DNA of 18,704 bases from Acidimicrobiaceae bacterium. GTDB lineage: Bacteria; Actinomycetota; Acidimicrobiia; Acidimicrobiales; UBA8592. The position numbers were made by a program, and so were the translations under genes. Position 1 is the first letter of the stretch, and every line of letters begins with the position of its first letter. The stretch is from NCBI GenBank assembly GCA_002722525.1, contig PBMJ01000033.1:1-18704 (forward strand). Reading direction: 5' to 3'. A model generated the notes under the pieces. That model had not been told where the DNA came from and did no database searches. It saw nothing but the letters and a program-made list of their open reading frames with translations. Positions 7,335-15,361 of this stretch are shown in pieces.

Positions 7335-8608
7335 CAATCTGTTCCAATCACTATTTGAGTGATTTCTTCAGGCCCTGTCGATTTTATCGAGCTTTGTTGG
7401 TATGCCCCATCTAGGTTGAACATATTTGAACTCCATCTCTTAGGAGTTAATGCTAGAGCACGTGGATAGTCTTCAAACATCCATCGTGCGAAATTTCGTC
7501 GGGTCCAATCATTGTAATCGGCAAGTTTTAGAGCTATCTCAGTAGTTTCTGAATTCTCTAGAAGCTTTTGCAGCCGCCGAGCGAACTGGTGATCATGTCC
7601 TAATGCAGCTGCTATAGCTTTCTTATAAATCGCCTCTGCTTGTTGAGGTTTGAAGGGGCCAGATTTTATAATAGAGAGTGCCGATGATCTACCTGTTCTT
7701 AAGGCTTGTGCAATACCCTCTCCTGTCATAGGGTCGGCTGCTCCAATTGCATCTCCAACGAAATGCACTCTTCCTTTGGAAGGCAGCAGTTCCATTAACC
7801 TAGAAGGGATAGGCCATGCCTTTCGGTTCCCCTCTGGAATGGCATTAGGTCCGATTACATCACGGATATGTGGACGTTCCAACAAGTTATTCCAGAGTTT
7901 CCCTAGGTCGCCTATTTCGTAATGTGATCCCCGTAACACTCCGAATCCGATATTCGCCCTCTGTCCAGGCAAAGGAAAAAGCCACATATATCCAGGAAGT
8001 AAATCAGGCTCAAACCAGACTCGAAGGTGTTGCGCTTCCGGTCCAGTCTGAGAGAAGTATTGACGGAAAGCATGCCAGTCTCCTCTGTAGTTGTTTATTC
8101 CTACACCAAGAGCTTTACGTACTGAAGACCACATCCCATCGGCAGCAATAACGTAGCGAGCTTGAATTTTTCTACCAGTCGAAGTCGTTACCTCTACGTG
8201 ATTGTCTAACTCTCTAAGCCTTTCAAATCGGACTGGGGTTTGGATAGATGTTCCCGCATCGCGAGCTAAGTCAAGTAATCGTTCGTCTAGTTCTATGCGC
8301 GGAACGATTGCGGCGTATTGTCCTCTCCTGTGAGGGAGTGGGAGTTCAATAGTATTCCTGTTAGGAGAATGAATTACAACGTTCATAATCTCATTCCAAT
8401 TTTTAACGGTTGAAGGTTTGAGCCCCATACTTTCGAGTATGCGAAGAGCATCTGTAGTTAGCCCATCTCCGCAACATTTATCGCGAGGGAAGTTTGCCTT
8501 ATCGATTATTGTCACGTTGCGGCCTGATCTTACAAGCTCGATTGCTGCCGCGCATCCTGCAGGACCTCCGCCTATAACTAGAATCTCTGTCTCGAGAAAT
8601 TTATCCAC
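7334..8608 (-). CDS. geranylgeranyl reductase family FAD-dependent oxidoreductase
   Basis: Enzymes of this family saturate double bonds of isoprenoid chains (archaeal lipids, chlorophyll side chains, and menaquinone via MenJ in mycobacteria). The 424-residue protein has the FAD loop GGGPAG at 13-18 and an acidic residue D36 after strand two. It also has the family signature PRDKCCGDGL at 41-50, AADG at 155-158, PLPGQRANIGFGV at about 212-224, and the second FAD motif GDAIGAADPMTGEGI at 285-299. The start is a GTG; only a weak GAGG lies upstream. In an actinobacterium a menaquinone or polyprenyl substrate is most likely, but this is inferred. It is followed immediately by the PAP2 gene. Confidence 0.9.
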   Translation of the reverse strand: MDKFLETEILVIGGGPAGCAAAIELVRSGRNVTIIDKANFPRDKCCGDGLTTDALRILESMGLKPSTVKNWNEIMNVVIHSPNRNTIELPLPHRRGQYAAIVPRIELDERLLDLARDAGTSIQTPVRFERLRELDNHVEVTTSTGRKIQARYVIAADGMWSSVRKALGVGINNYRGDWHAFRQYFSQTGPEAQHLRVWFEPDLLPGYMWLFPLPGQRANIGFGVLRGSHYEIGDLGKLWNNLLERPHIRDVIGPNAIPEGNRKAWPIPSRLMELLPSKGRVHFVGDAIGAADPMTGEGIAQALRTGRSSALSIIKSGPFKPQQAEAIYKKAIAAALGHDHQFARRLQKLLENSETTEIALKLADYNDWTRRNFARWMFEDYPRALALTPKRWSSNMFNLDGAYQQSSIKSTGPEEITQIVIGTD

Positions 8609-8655
8609 ACTTTGAGCGTATCCTCATAAACCCAAGAACAAGAATTTAAAGGGTC

Positions 8656-10671
8656 CTATGGTTCAGGTGTTGGTGTCGGCTCCGGTTCAGGTGTTGGTGT
8701 CGGCTCCGGTTCAGGTGTTGGTGTCGGCTCCGGTTCAGGATCGGGTTCTGGGGCTATCTCGATTGACGGCTCAGAGTCTTCGCTATCACCTTCTGAGTTA
8801 GTAGCTATTACTATGAACGTGTAGGGGACACCGTTATCCAAGCCACTTATTACACACGTCAACTCAACAGTTGTGCATGTATTTCCGCCTGGGATTGCTG
8901 TAGCCGTATACGAAGTTATAGGAAAATACTCGGTTATATCAAAGTTTCCTTCAGGTTCTGGAATATCCCAGAAGATAGTTACCTGAGTATCTCCTGCTTG
9001 TACCCCTATATTTCTTGGTGGATCTGGAGGTCTTGGGTAAGTTGGTTCTCCGTTGCACCCGATCCCATTTTCAGGTTGGTATTTCGCCGAAAAAGTATCT
9101 AATTCTTCTGATCCATCAGGAAGCAGTCTTCGTCTAGTTGTTTGGATAATTTCGCATTGGTCAGACATTGATGATCGTTGGCCAGATACTTCAGTGTCAG
9201 CGTATTTTGTTGAGTAAAGACTGACAGTTAGAGATGTCGAGGTCCATGTTGGCCACACGAGGATTGGGAATGGGGAGATATTTCTGACTTCTAAATTAGG
9301 GCTGGGCCATGAGATCGTTGACTCAATACCTTTTCGTCCTTCGAAGTCTGCGTATCTAGAGAACCATATTGTGTGAGGAAAGTATTGCACAATATCGAGT
9401 CCCCCATAGAATGCTGCTTGGAAGAATGTCGTAGCAAACTGAGAAATTCCTCCTCCGACATCTTCGGTTAATTCTCCATTGGCGATTACTCCCGCTTCTA
9501 CAAAACCTTTAGCTTTTGTTCTTTTGCCAACAGCCTCGTTAAGGGAAAGAGAGTCGCCAGGCCCAATAATTGTTCCTTGAATAAGTTCCGCAAATTTTTG
9601 AATATTTGTGACCCGGTCTTGGCAGCATGGATGGGGTGTAGTTGCTTCGGATATTAACTCCGATACGCCATACGCTATCAATAGTTCATCCATCCCATCT
9701 GTGATGTCAATAAGTTGGAGATTTACTGAACTAGCGCCATTGAGTATTGACTCATAGATCAAGTCAACAGAGTCTTCAGCGCAGCAAGCTTTTGCAGAGA
9801 GATTAACGATACTAAGTTCCCCATCATTCACGATAATTTCTGGCAATTCGTTTTTATCTGCGACAACGCCACCAAGTTGATCTCCAATAGCTCCTCTTAC
9901 CAAAGGCTTGTTCAGCACCCAACTTGGTTGTTCGTCTTCTAATGAAAAGATAAGCCAATTTCTAACTTCTTCAGGAGAAAAGGTGTGGGTCCTCTCACCG
10001 ACAATAATCGTTAGTCCAGATTTCGTTAGATCATTGACAATTTCGGCAAAATCTGCTGCTTCGGAATCGCTTACTACTGGACGTATTTCTGTGAAGTCTG
10101 CGTTTACGACTATTGGGCTAGCTCCAGTTGCAGCAGCAAGAAAGATCGAATTTCTAATTGCCTCTTCGTTAAAAATTTGTGCTGGAATTCCGTTGACGTA
10201 TTTGACTTGACCGTTTTCTACTTTCCAAACGGGTTCGATAGCCTCGGATGTATTGCTGGAAGGATTTATGGGGAGTTTAAATTTCTGGTCTTTTCTCAAC
10301 TGGACAGCGATCGGAGAAGATCGCTCAGCGAAAAGGTTTTTTACCCAGTGGAAAGGTTCGACAACGAGTGGGACATCACCTAGTTCCAGTATTTTTTTGA
10401 AAGTCTCTTCAATATGTACTGTGATACCTACTTCGCCAGTTGTTGTCTGTATATCTCCTAAGTCCGATTTAATAATTACTGGAGTTGAGGCATAGCTCGT
10501 AGCTATCGAAAGCAGTACATCGGAAAGTTCAGATGGGTTCATACCGCCTACATCTTGACCTATTACGGTGATGCCTCTACCAATTTTGTTTTTGTTAATC
10601 GCTCGGTCGATACTCCAGATTGCAAGCCAGAGAGTCAGGATCATCATAAACGCAGTTGTAATTAATGCCAC
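8656..10671 (-). CDS. VanW family envelope protein with fibronectin type III domain and Pro/Glu-rich tail
   Basis: From the GTG at 10671 this is 671 residues: a membrane segment at about 3-20, an extracellular region starting GRGITVIGQDVGGMNPSEL (about 31-49) that fits the peptidoglycan-binding domain often found before VanW, a VanW domain at about 345-480 (GPGDSLSLNEAVGKRT, DVGGGISQFATTFFQAAFYG, FPHTIWFSRYADFEGRKG), a fibronectin type III domain at about 548-640, and a tail of EPEPTPTP repeats to the stop. VanW proteins are envelope proteins of uncertain function, linked to glycopeptide resistance clusters. Two CC pairs (297-298, 349-350) suggest extracellular disulfides. The start is uncertain: the frame stays open upstream to a TGA at 10795-10797 and encodes a basic stretch (YRPKRAKR) that would suit a cytoplasmic tail, yet it holds no ATG, GTG, TTG or CTG. 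Confidence 0.88.
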   Translation of the reverse strand: MALITTAFMMILTLWLAIWSIDRAINKNKIGRGITVIGQDVGGMNPSELSDVLLSIATSYASTPVIIKSDLGDIQTTTGEVGITVHIEETFKKILELGDVPLVVEPFHWVKNLFAERSSPIAVQLRKDQKFKLPINPSSNTSEAIEPVWKVENGQVKYVNGIPAQIFNEEAIRNSIFLAAATGASPIVVNADFTEIRPVVSDSEAADFAEIVNDLTKSGLTIIVGERTHTFSPEEVRNWLIFSLEDEQPSWVLNKPLVRGAIGDQLGGVVADKNELPEIIVNDGELSIVNLSAKACCAEDSVDLIYESILNGASSVNLQLIDITDGMDELLIAYGVSELISEATTPHPCCQDRVTNIQKFAELIQGTIIGPGDSLSLNEAVGKRTKAKGFVEAGVIANGELTEDVGGGISQFATTFFQAAFYGGLDIVQYFPHTIWFSRYADFEGRKGIESTISWPSPNLEVRNISPFPILVWPTWTSTSLTVSLYSTKYADTEVSGQRSSMSDQCEIIQTTRRRLLPDGSEELDTFSAKYQPENGIGCNGEPTYPRPPDPPRNIGVQAGDTQVTIFWDIPEPEGNFDITEYFPITSYTATAIPGGNTCTTVELTCVISGLDNGVPYTFIVIATNSEGDSEDSEPSIEIAPEPDPEPEPTPTPEPEPTPTPEPEPTPTPEP
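8660..8739. repeat. 24-bp direct repeat, 3 perfect copies plus 8 bases
   Basis: Units at 8660-8683, 8684-8707 and 8708-8731 are identical, with a partial fourth copy at 8732-8739. On the minus strand they encode EPEPTPTP units at the extreme C-terminus of the VanW protein, ending at its TAG stop. Perfect identity suggests recent slippage and a variable copy number. Confidence 0.95.
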
Positions 10672-10834
10672 TCTTGAGATTGGTATGCGTTCAGACGTCG
10701 AAGATCTCTTCGCCCGCTTAGGGCGATAAGTTTGCGAAGAATTGGACGATGAATCGATCTCCTCAGAATAATGGAGAACAGATCGCTCGCTATGTCACCG
10801 GCATGTGTTTTCTTCCTGGCGTGAATTAGTCCGC
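10672..10834 (-). other. vanW leader region with stop-free extension
   Basis: Between nucS and the GTG of vanW, the vanW frame is open for 41 codons (10672-10794). It contains no standard start codon, although a GAGGAG purine run resembling a ribosome binding site lies near 10758-10763. The encoded peptide is Ser/Arg/Lys-rich, as expected for a cytoplasmic N-terminal tail before a membrane segment. Either a rare start codon (ATC or ATA) is used, the reading has a base error, or the extension is not translated. Confidence 0.4.
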
Positions 10835-11497
10835 CTAGAACAGTCGAAGAATATCCGACTCTATTCCCTGTAATTGCTCGTAATCAATTTCAACCCAGCC
10901 TATTTCTCGATCCTTCGCTAATGTCTTTGCCTGAGGAGTTATCTCTTGTGCGACGAATATGCCCCTAACTGGTCGCAGCTTCGGATCACGATTTAAGTAA
11001 TCGAGGTATCGTGTAAGCTGCTCAACTCCATCGATGCCCCCTCGTCTTTTAATCTCAATAGCGACAGCTTTGCTGTCCTTATCGCGACAGAGCATATCAA
11101 CGGGGCCAATATCAGTTGGAAACTCTCTTCGGGTTAAAGATAGACCTTCCTCAATCTCTTCGGGATTTTCAGCGAGAAGGAGCTGTAGGTGGTCTTCAAC
11201 ACCATCTTTTTGCAAACCCGGATCCTCTCCCAGGTCAAAGCTGGTGTCATATAAAATCTCTTCGATGCTTATAGTTAGACGTTCGCCTTTAGGGTTTGAG
11301 ATAACCCATGAGCTCTCAGCTTCTTCGATTCTATTAGGGGCGTTCATCCACATGAGCGGCTTATAGGCACCCCGAGTGCCCGAATGAACGGCGACGCATC
11401 CATCTGCCTTTGTCATGATGAGTCTTTTAGCAGTTGGCAAAGTTGCTTTCAGTCTTCCTTTGTAATCAACTGAGCATGTAGCTATGACCAAACGCAT
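10835..11497 (-). CDS. nucS: endonuclease NucS (EndoMS), mismatch-specific
   Basis: NucS/EndoMS makes double-strand cuts at mismatches and runs the non-canonical mismatch repair of Actinobacteria and some archaea that lack MutS/MutL. The 220-residue protein aligns along its length with my memory of mycobacterial NucS: MRLVIATCSVDY start, N-terminal DNA-binding/dimer domain with KADGCVAVH and AYKPLMWM, linker LGEDPGLQKDGVE, and the RecB-like nuclease core GPVDMLCRD (D134), AIEIKRRG (E148, K150) and GVEQLTRYLDYLNRD. The C-terminus DILRLF matches the beta-clamp-interacting tail (DEYRLF in mycobacteria). All catalytic residues are intact. The gene lies 24 bases after cysQ. Confidence 0.96.
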   Translation of the reverse strand: MRLVIATCSVDYKGRLKATLPTAKRLIMTKADGCVAVHSGTRGAYKPLMWMNAPNRIEEAESSWVISNPKGERLTISIEEILYDTSFDLGEDPGLQKDGVEDHLQLLLAENPEEIEEGLSLTRREFPTDIGPVDMLCRDKDSKAVAIEIKRRGGIDGVEQLTRYLDYLNRDPKLRPVRGIFVAQEITPQAKTLAKDREIGWVEIDYEQLQGIESDILRLF

Positions 11498-11521
11498 TCT
11501 CAGGACTCTACACCTGAAAAT

Positions 11522-12271
11522 TCATCTGAGTAATGTTAGGACGGGATCTACTAGCTCTTTTCTGCAAATAAGGAGATCTGGCACGTGGAGATCTTTTTGG
11601 TTATAGCGCAAAGGAGTTCCGTCCAGCCTTGAGGCATGGATTCCTGATGCTAGTGCTACAGCGACGGGTGCGCAGCTATCCCATTCATATTGGCCTCCAG
11701 CGTGAACATATATATCGGCAGTGCCATTGATGACTGCCATGGATTTTGCTCCAGCAGACCCCATTCGCAACAGCTCTCCATCCATCTCCTTCGATAGGAA
11801 TTCAGCGACTGGAACTGCTCTTGTCCGACTGTAGACGATCTTGATCGGGCCGGAAGATAATGGGGTTTGGGGTGGATCAAGAGTGCTGTATGTTTTTCCG
11901 AAATTTGGAAGTGCAACCGCGCCTACTTCAGGCATTCCGAAGTTTGAAAGCGCCACATGTACAGCCCAATCAGTTCTCCCTTTAACGCAGTACTCTCGAG
12001 TTCCATCTAGAGGGTCGATAATCCATACTCGGTCTTTGCTGATCCTGCTGGGGTCCTCATTTGCTTCCTCCGAAAGGATCATATCGTCGGGAAACTGATC
12101 AGATATTAATTTAACGAGAAGTTCATGAGACTGGATGTCACCGTATGCCCCTAGATCAAGGTTGGAAGAATCCAAATTGTGGTTACCGGCACGGATTTCT
12201 AGTAGTAATTTTCCTGCTTCGGTCGCAGCGTAGCTTGCAAATTCATGATCCAGTTGAGATATTTTTGCCAT
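11522..12271 (-). CDS. cysQ: 3'(2'),5'-bisphosphate nucleotidase CysQ-like (inositol monophosphatase superfamily)
   Basis: CysQ removes the 3'-phosphate of PAP/PAPS, controlling sulfate assimilation by-products, and needs Mg2+. The 249-residue protein has GDIQSHELL (D45), ILSEEANED with E68/E69, and the lithium-sensitive phosphatase signature WIIDPLDGTREY at 83-94 (D86, D89, G90, T91). It also has GRTDWAVHVAL and the second metal motif YEWDSCAPVAVALASG with D198. The TREY variant of the motif and GRTDWAVHVAL match mycobacterial CysQ more than inositol monophosphatases, although some activity on inositol phosphates is possible. Its ATG overlaps the stop of the rhomboid-like gene (TAATG), so the two are coupled. 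Confidence 0.88.
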   Translation of the reverse strand: MAKISQLDHEFASYAATEAGKLLLEIRAGNHNLDSSNLDLGAYGDIQSHELLVKLISDQFPDDMILSEEANEDPSRISKDRVWIIDPLDGTREYCVKGRTDWAVHVALSNFGMPEVGAVALPNFGKTYSTLDPPQTPLSSGPIKIVYSRTRAVPVAEFLSKEMDGELLRMGSAGAKSMAVINGTADIYVHAGGQYEWDSCAPVAVALASGIHASRLDGTPLRYNQKDLHVPDLLICRKELVDPVLTLLR

Positions 12272-13152
12272 TAGCTGTCGCGGCGTTTCCTTAATTCTTT
12301 TGAATGTTGTTCTAGACGTTTTCTCTGGTCTTTTGAAAGGCTTTCGACTCCATCTTCAGCCACTTGGTCTAAGATTTGGTCAATCTCTTTTTCCGTGTGC
12401 CGATCGCGAAATTCAGTAACTGCCCGTAGATGGTTCTTTTTGAATCGTCTCTGACGTTTAGGGCGCTGGCGTGATTCTCTTCTAGCATTTCCGCTAATTG
12501 GTATTGCTGGAATCCAATGCAGATCCGCTGCATATCCCAGTGAACGCATCCCGACGAGAGCTGTGATGGCTACGCTAAGTAATGTTAGAGCATGCAGTCC
12601 CGATCGCATTTGAAGAGCGTCAAGGAACTGGAGGCCAACAATGACAGTTACGATTCCCCAGGCAGGAATGCCCGGCCAAAATCGCGCAAAGGGAAATTGA
12701 GCGGCAAAAGCAATCAGCACACCAAGTTCGACGAAGCGTAATCCATAAATAAATGCAGGTGAAGAATTTGAGATACTGGCAAGTGTGACCACGACAGCAG
12801 GGATAACTGTGAAAGCTAAGAGCAGATAAAGAAAAGTCCTTCTTCCCATTAGGTTCTCTAATTGGTTACCAAGCATATAGAGAATAAAAAACAAGAAAAT
12901 AGTCCAGAAACTAGCTTGATTGACTAGCGGCCAGGTGATCAGTCTCCAGATTTCACCATCTTGGACCCTTTGTGGATCGAGCAGCAGCTTTAAGCTTATT
13001 TCATGGCTTCTTCCCTCAATAGCCCACACAAAGACAGAAATGATTCCTAAGCCGATTAGGCCTACTGTCGTTGTGATGTCGATTTGCCCTATTCGAAACC
13101 ACGGGTCGTTTCCTCGGGACCATGGGCTGGTGTAGGAGTATCTTCCTGGCAT
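12271..13152 (-). CDS. rhomboid-like membrane protein, probably proteolytically inactive
   Basis: This 293-residue protein has about six membrane helices between residues 26 and 205 and a charged, basic C-terminal tail. The layout follows rhomboids: the loop helix DGEIWRLITWPLVNQ (64-79), then a helix ending YMLGNQLENLMGRR (92-105), as in the rhomboid WR / G-x-x-LE pattern. However, the GxSG serine motif is absent (the equivalent helix reads FIYGLRFVELGVLIAFAAQ), and the helix-2 histidine position is N/Q-rich. The tail ending KEIDQILDQVAEDGVESLSKDQRKRL resembles the short C-terminal domain found on many actinobacterial rhomboid-like proteins. A chaperone or quality-control role, as in derlins and iRhoms, is inference. 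There is no strong ribosome binding site; the gene follows gatD by 43 bases. Confidence 0.8.
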   Translation of the reverse strand: MPGRYSYTSPWSRGNDPWFRIGQIDITTTVGLIGLGIISVFVWAIEGRSHEISLKLLLDPQRVQDGEIWRLITWPLVNQASFWTIFLFFILYMLGNQLENLMGRRTFLYLLLAFTVIPAVVVTLASISNSSPAFIYGLRFVELGVLIAFAAQFPFARFWPGIPAWGIVTVIVGLQFLDALQMRSGLHALTLLSVAITALVGMRSLGYAADLHWIPAIPISGNARRESRQRPKRQRRFKKNHLRAVTEFRDRHTEKEIDQILDQVAEDGVESLSKDQRKRLEQHSKELRKRRDS

Positions 13153-13195
13153 ATTAAATAACTTACTCGCTCTATTCTTGATTTTGATTATGGGT

Positions 13196-13936
13196 CTATC
13201 GTTTCACGCCGGCGCGTGTTATTGCTACTTGCTGTGCAAGATTTTCTAAGGAGTTGTCTAGAGGGGTGAGGGTGGGCATCTTTCCTGTTTTGTGTTCAAT
13301 CGCCCATGAAAGAAGTTTGTCCGCTAGCCAGGGGTTTTTGGGCAAGATAGGTCCGTGCATGTATGTGCCGATTGCTCTTCGTTGGACAGCTCCTTCGGTT
13401 CTATCTATGCCATTATTTCCATGGCCCTTAAGTACTGAACCAAGTGGAGTGGCATCAGGGCCTAGAAATGTTCTTCCTGCATGGTTTTCATAACCGACAA
13501 CTTTGCAGGTATCTCCGTTGAGTTCTGCTTCTAGGACAAGGTCTCCGATGAGCCGATTTTTTCCTGCAGAAGTGTCTAAATCAAGGATCCCAACGCCGGG
13601 GATCCTTCGGCCTTCGGAGTCTGTGTATCCTGCGCCAGCAAGCTGGATTCCTCCACATACCCATAGAAAAACCATGCCGTCTTTAGCTGCAGAGTGTAAT
13701 GCTGCAGATTTTTTTTGAAGGTCGTACGCGACGATCATTTGATCTCTATCTTGGCCACCCCCTAGGTAGCAAAGATCGAAGTTGGTGGGAGTGAAGTCAT
13801 CTCCAGTGCTTATTGGAGTTATCGAGGATGAGTACCCTCGCCATTCAAGTCGCTTCTGTATAACAGCGATATTTCCACGGTCGCCGTAGATGTTCATTTC
13901 CTTTGGGTAGAGGTGGCAGATTCGTATTTCTGTCAT
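13196..13936 (-). CDS. gatD: lipid II isoglutaminyl synthase, glutaminase subunit GatD
   Basis: GatD releases ammonia from glutamine and passes it to MurT, which amidates the D-Glu of lipid II; this is needed for efficient cross-linking of peptidoglycan. The 246-residue class I glutamine amidotransferase has LGGGQDRDQ at 58-66, the nucleophile C94 in VCGGIQLAG, GYENHAGRT at 148-156 and the catalytic H194 in TYMHGP. C94 even coincides with the S. aureus number. I chose the ATG at 13936, because GGGAGG lies five bases upstream and the ATGA overlaps the murT stop. The TTG at 13948 would place the ribosome binding site inside the gene. Confidence 0.95.
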   Translation of the reverse strand: MTEIRICHLYPKEMNIYGDRGNIAVIQKRLEWRGYSSSITPISTGDDFTPTNFDLCYLGGGQDRDQMIVAYDLQKKSAALHSAAKDGMVFLWVCGGIQLAGAGYTDSEGRRIPGVGILDLDTSAGKNRLIGDLVLEAELNGDTCKVVGYENHAGRTFLGPDATPLGSVLKGHGNNGIDRTEGAVQRRAIGTYMHGPILPKNPWLADKLLSWAIEHKTGKMPTLTPLDNSLENLAQQVAITRAGVKR

Positions 13937-15294
13937 TTTTCCTCCCAAAAAGAGTGGGTTGCTCCTATTTTGTTAAGTCCTGCTCGTAAATCAAGCATTG
14001 ACGTATACGTCGGTAAGGCGATAGCCCTTCCGTCTGTTTTGATAGTACTTTTTAAGTGCTCTAGAAGCTCTTGTATTGATGGGGCGACATGCATGCTTGT
14101 AGCTGGGAATCCTGAATAGTGAAAACGAAGGGCAAGGTCGTAAGCTCGGTCTCCGCTAATGGTTAGAGATGAAATGCGGTCAAGGATCATTTCATAGTCA
14201 ACGTCCCAGATCCAACTAACATCTTTTCCATCAGCAGTCCTATCGTTCAGGAGGATAGCAAGGTGCATGTTTCCTTCTTCTAGGAGAAGGGTTTTAAGAT
14301 TTTGGTTTGCTCCTGCGGGGTTTTTTGCAAGCATTATCATGAGTTCGATTCCATCGAAGTTGATGATTTCATTTCTTCCGAAGGCGGCTGAAATTGTCGA
14401 GAGGCCTTTTTGGATCTTTGTCGTTGAGATATCGATCGTAGAGCAGGTGGCGTATGCGGTCAGGGCGTTATAGACGTTATGGATCCCGGCAAGGGGTATT
14501 TGAATTTCTAGTGAATCTTTTTTGGATGCTGCGATGAACTCAGATCCGTTAAGCCCCTTAAGGTTAATTTTGTCACCTGTAAAAGAAGGGTTTGGTCTGC
14601 GGAATCCGCAATTCTGGCATTCCCAGTGGCCAAGGTGACCTATGGTGACTTGTTTGAAATTGAGAGGACTGTCGCATTTCTGGCAATGGAGTGAATCAGC
14701 TGCGTGGGGAATGGTTTCGCTTCCATAGTCGGTTAGCTCGAGTCCTAAGAATTCAACGTTTTGATGGAGCGACCCGAGGTAGGCGAGGGCGGGGTCGTCT
14801 GCGTTGATTATGAGTTTTGTAGTTTCCGGGAGAGATTCGATCATTTCCTTCCATTTTTGGATAGTTGTTTCTAGTTCCCCGTATCGGTCAAGTTGGTCGC
14901 GGAAAAGGTTCATTAAGACAAGGACGGTAGGTCGTATTTGCGGAATAAGGTCAGGTAGTGCCGCCTCATCGATTTCGAAAATTCCGAATCTCTCATCTGG
15001 GTTTCGTTGGAGTAATGCCGTAGCGATTCCGCTTGAAAGGTTGGCTCCAGAGGTATTGGCTACAAATGAAATTTCAGACTCATGAGCAGCATGGCTTACC
15101 ATTCTGGCAGTGGTTGTTTTCCCGTTTGTTGCTGAGATGATTATAATTTCTTCAAGTTCTTGTGCCATTTCCTGAAGAGCGCGAGGTCGTAACTTCAGGA
15201 GAATCATTCCCGGTATAGTAGTTCCTCCTCCAAAGCCCAGCGCACGGGAAATCCATCCTGCTGCTTTGGCTAGGGAAAGTGCGATGTTGCTCAT
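13933..15294 (-). CDS. murT: lipid II isoglutaminyl synthase, Mur ligase subunit MurT
   Basis: MurT activates the alpha-carboxyl of D-Glu in lipid II with ATP and adds ammonia supplied by GatD, at the cytoplasmic face of the membrane. The 453-residue protein has the Mur ligase P-loop ATNGKTTT at 55-62, the middle domain with EIDEAALP and VLMNLFRDQLDRYGE, and a four-cysteine zinc ribbon inserted at C204-C207-C226-C229. It also has LAGIHNVYNALTAYA (268-282) and the DUF1727 C-terminal domain with AKNPAGANQ (323-331), LLNDRTADGKDVSWIWDVD (348-366) and a final glycine/threonine-rich segment. All elements of the S. aureus enzyme are present. No strong ribosome binding site is seen. The stop overlaps gatD by ATGA. 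Confidence 0.96.
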   Translation of the reverse strand: MSNIALSLAKAAGWISRALGFGGGTTIPGMILLKLRPRALQEMAQELEEIIIISATNGKTTTARMVSHAAHESEISFVANTSGANLSSGIATALLQRNPDERFGIFEIDEAALPDLIPQIRPTVLVLMNLFRDQLDRYGELETTIQKWKEMIESLPETTKLIINADDPALAYLGSLHQNVEFLGLELTDYGSETIPHAADSLHCQKCDSPLNFKQVTIGHLGHWECQNCGFRRPNPSFTGDKINLKGLNGSEFIAASKKDSLEIQIPLAGIHNVYNALTAYATCSTIDISTTKIQKGLSTISAAFGRNEIINFDGIELMIMLAKNPAGANQNLKTLLLEEGNMHLAILLNDRTADGKDVSWIWDVDYEMILDRISSLTISGDRAYDLALRFHYSGFPATSMHVAPSIQELLEHLKSTIKTDGRAIALPTYTSMLDLRAGLNKIGATHSFWEEK

Positions 15295-15361
15295 GTAGCT
15301 ATGTTAGATGCCAATTTGCGGCGATTGAAGACAGTAGCAGATGTGTGAAGCTAGGAGATTG

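Noticed and set aside
13937..13948. TTG start four codons upstream in gatD
   Set aside because: The GGGAGG ribosome binding site lies between it and the ATG at 13936, and the ATGA overlap with murT is the normal arrangement.
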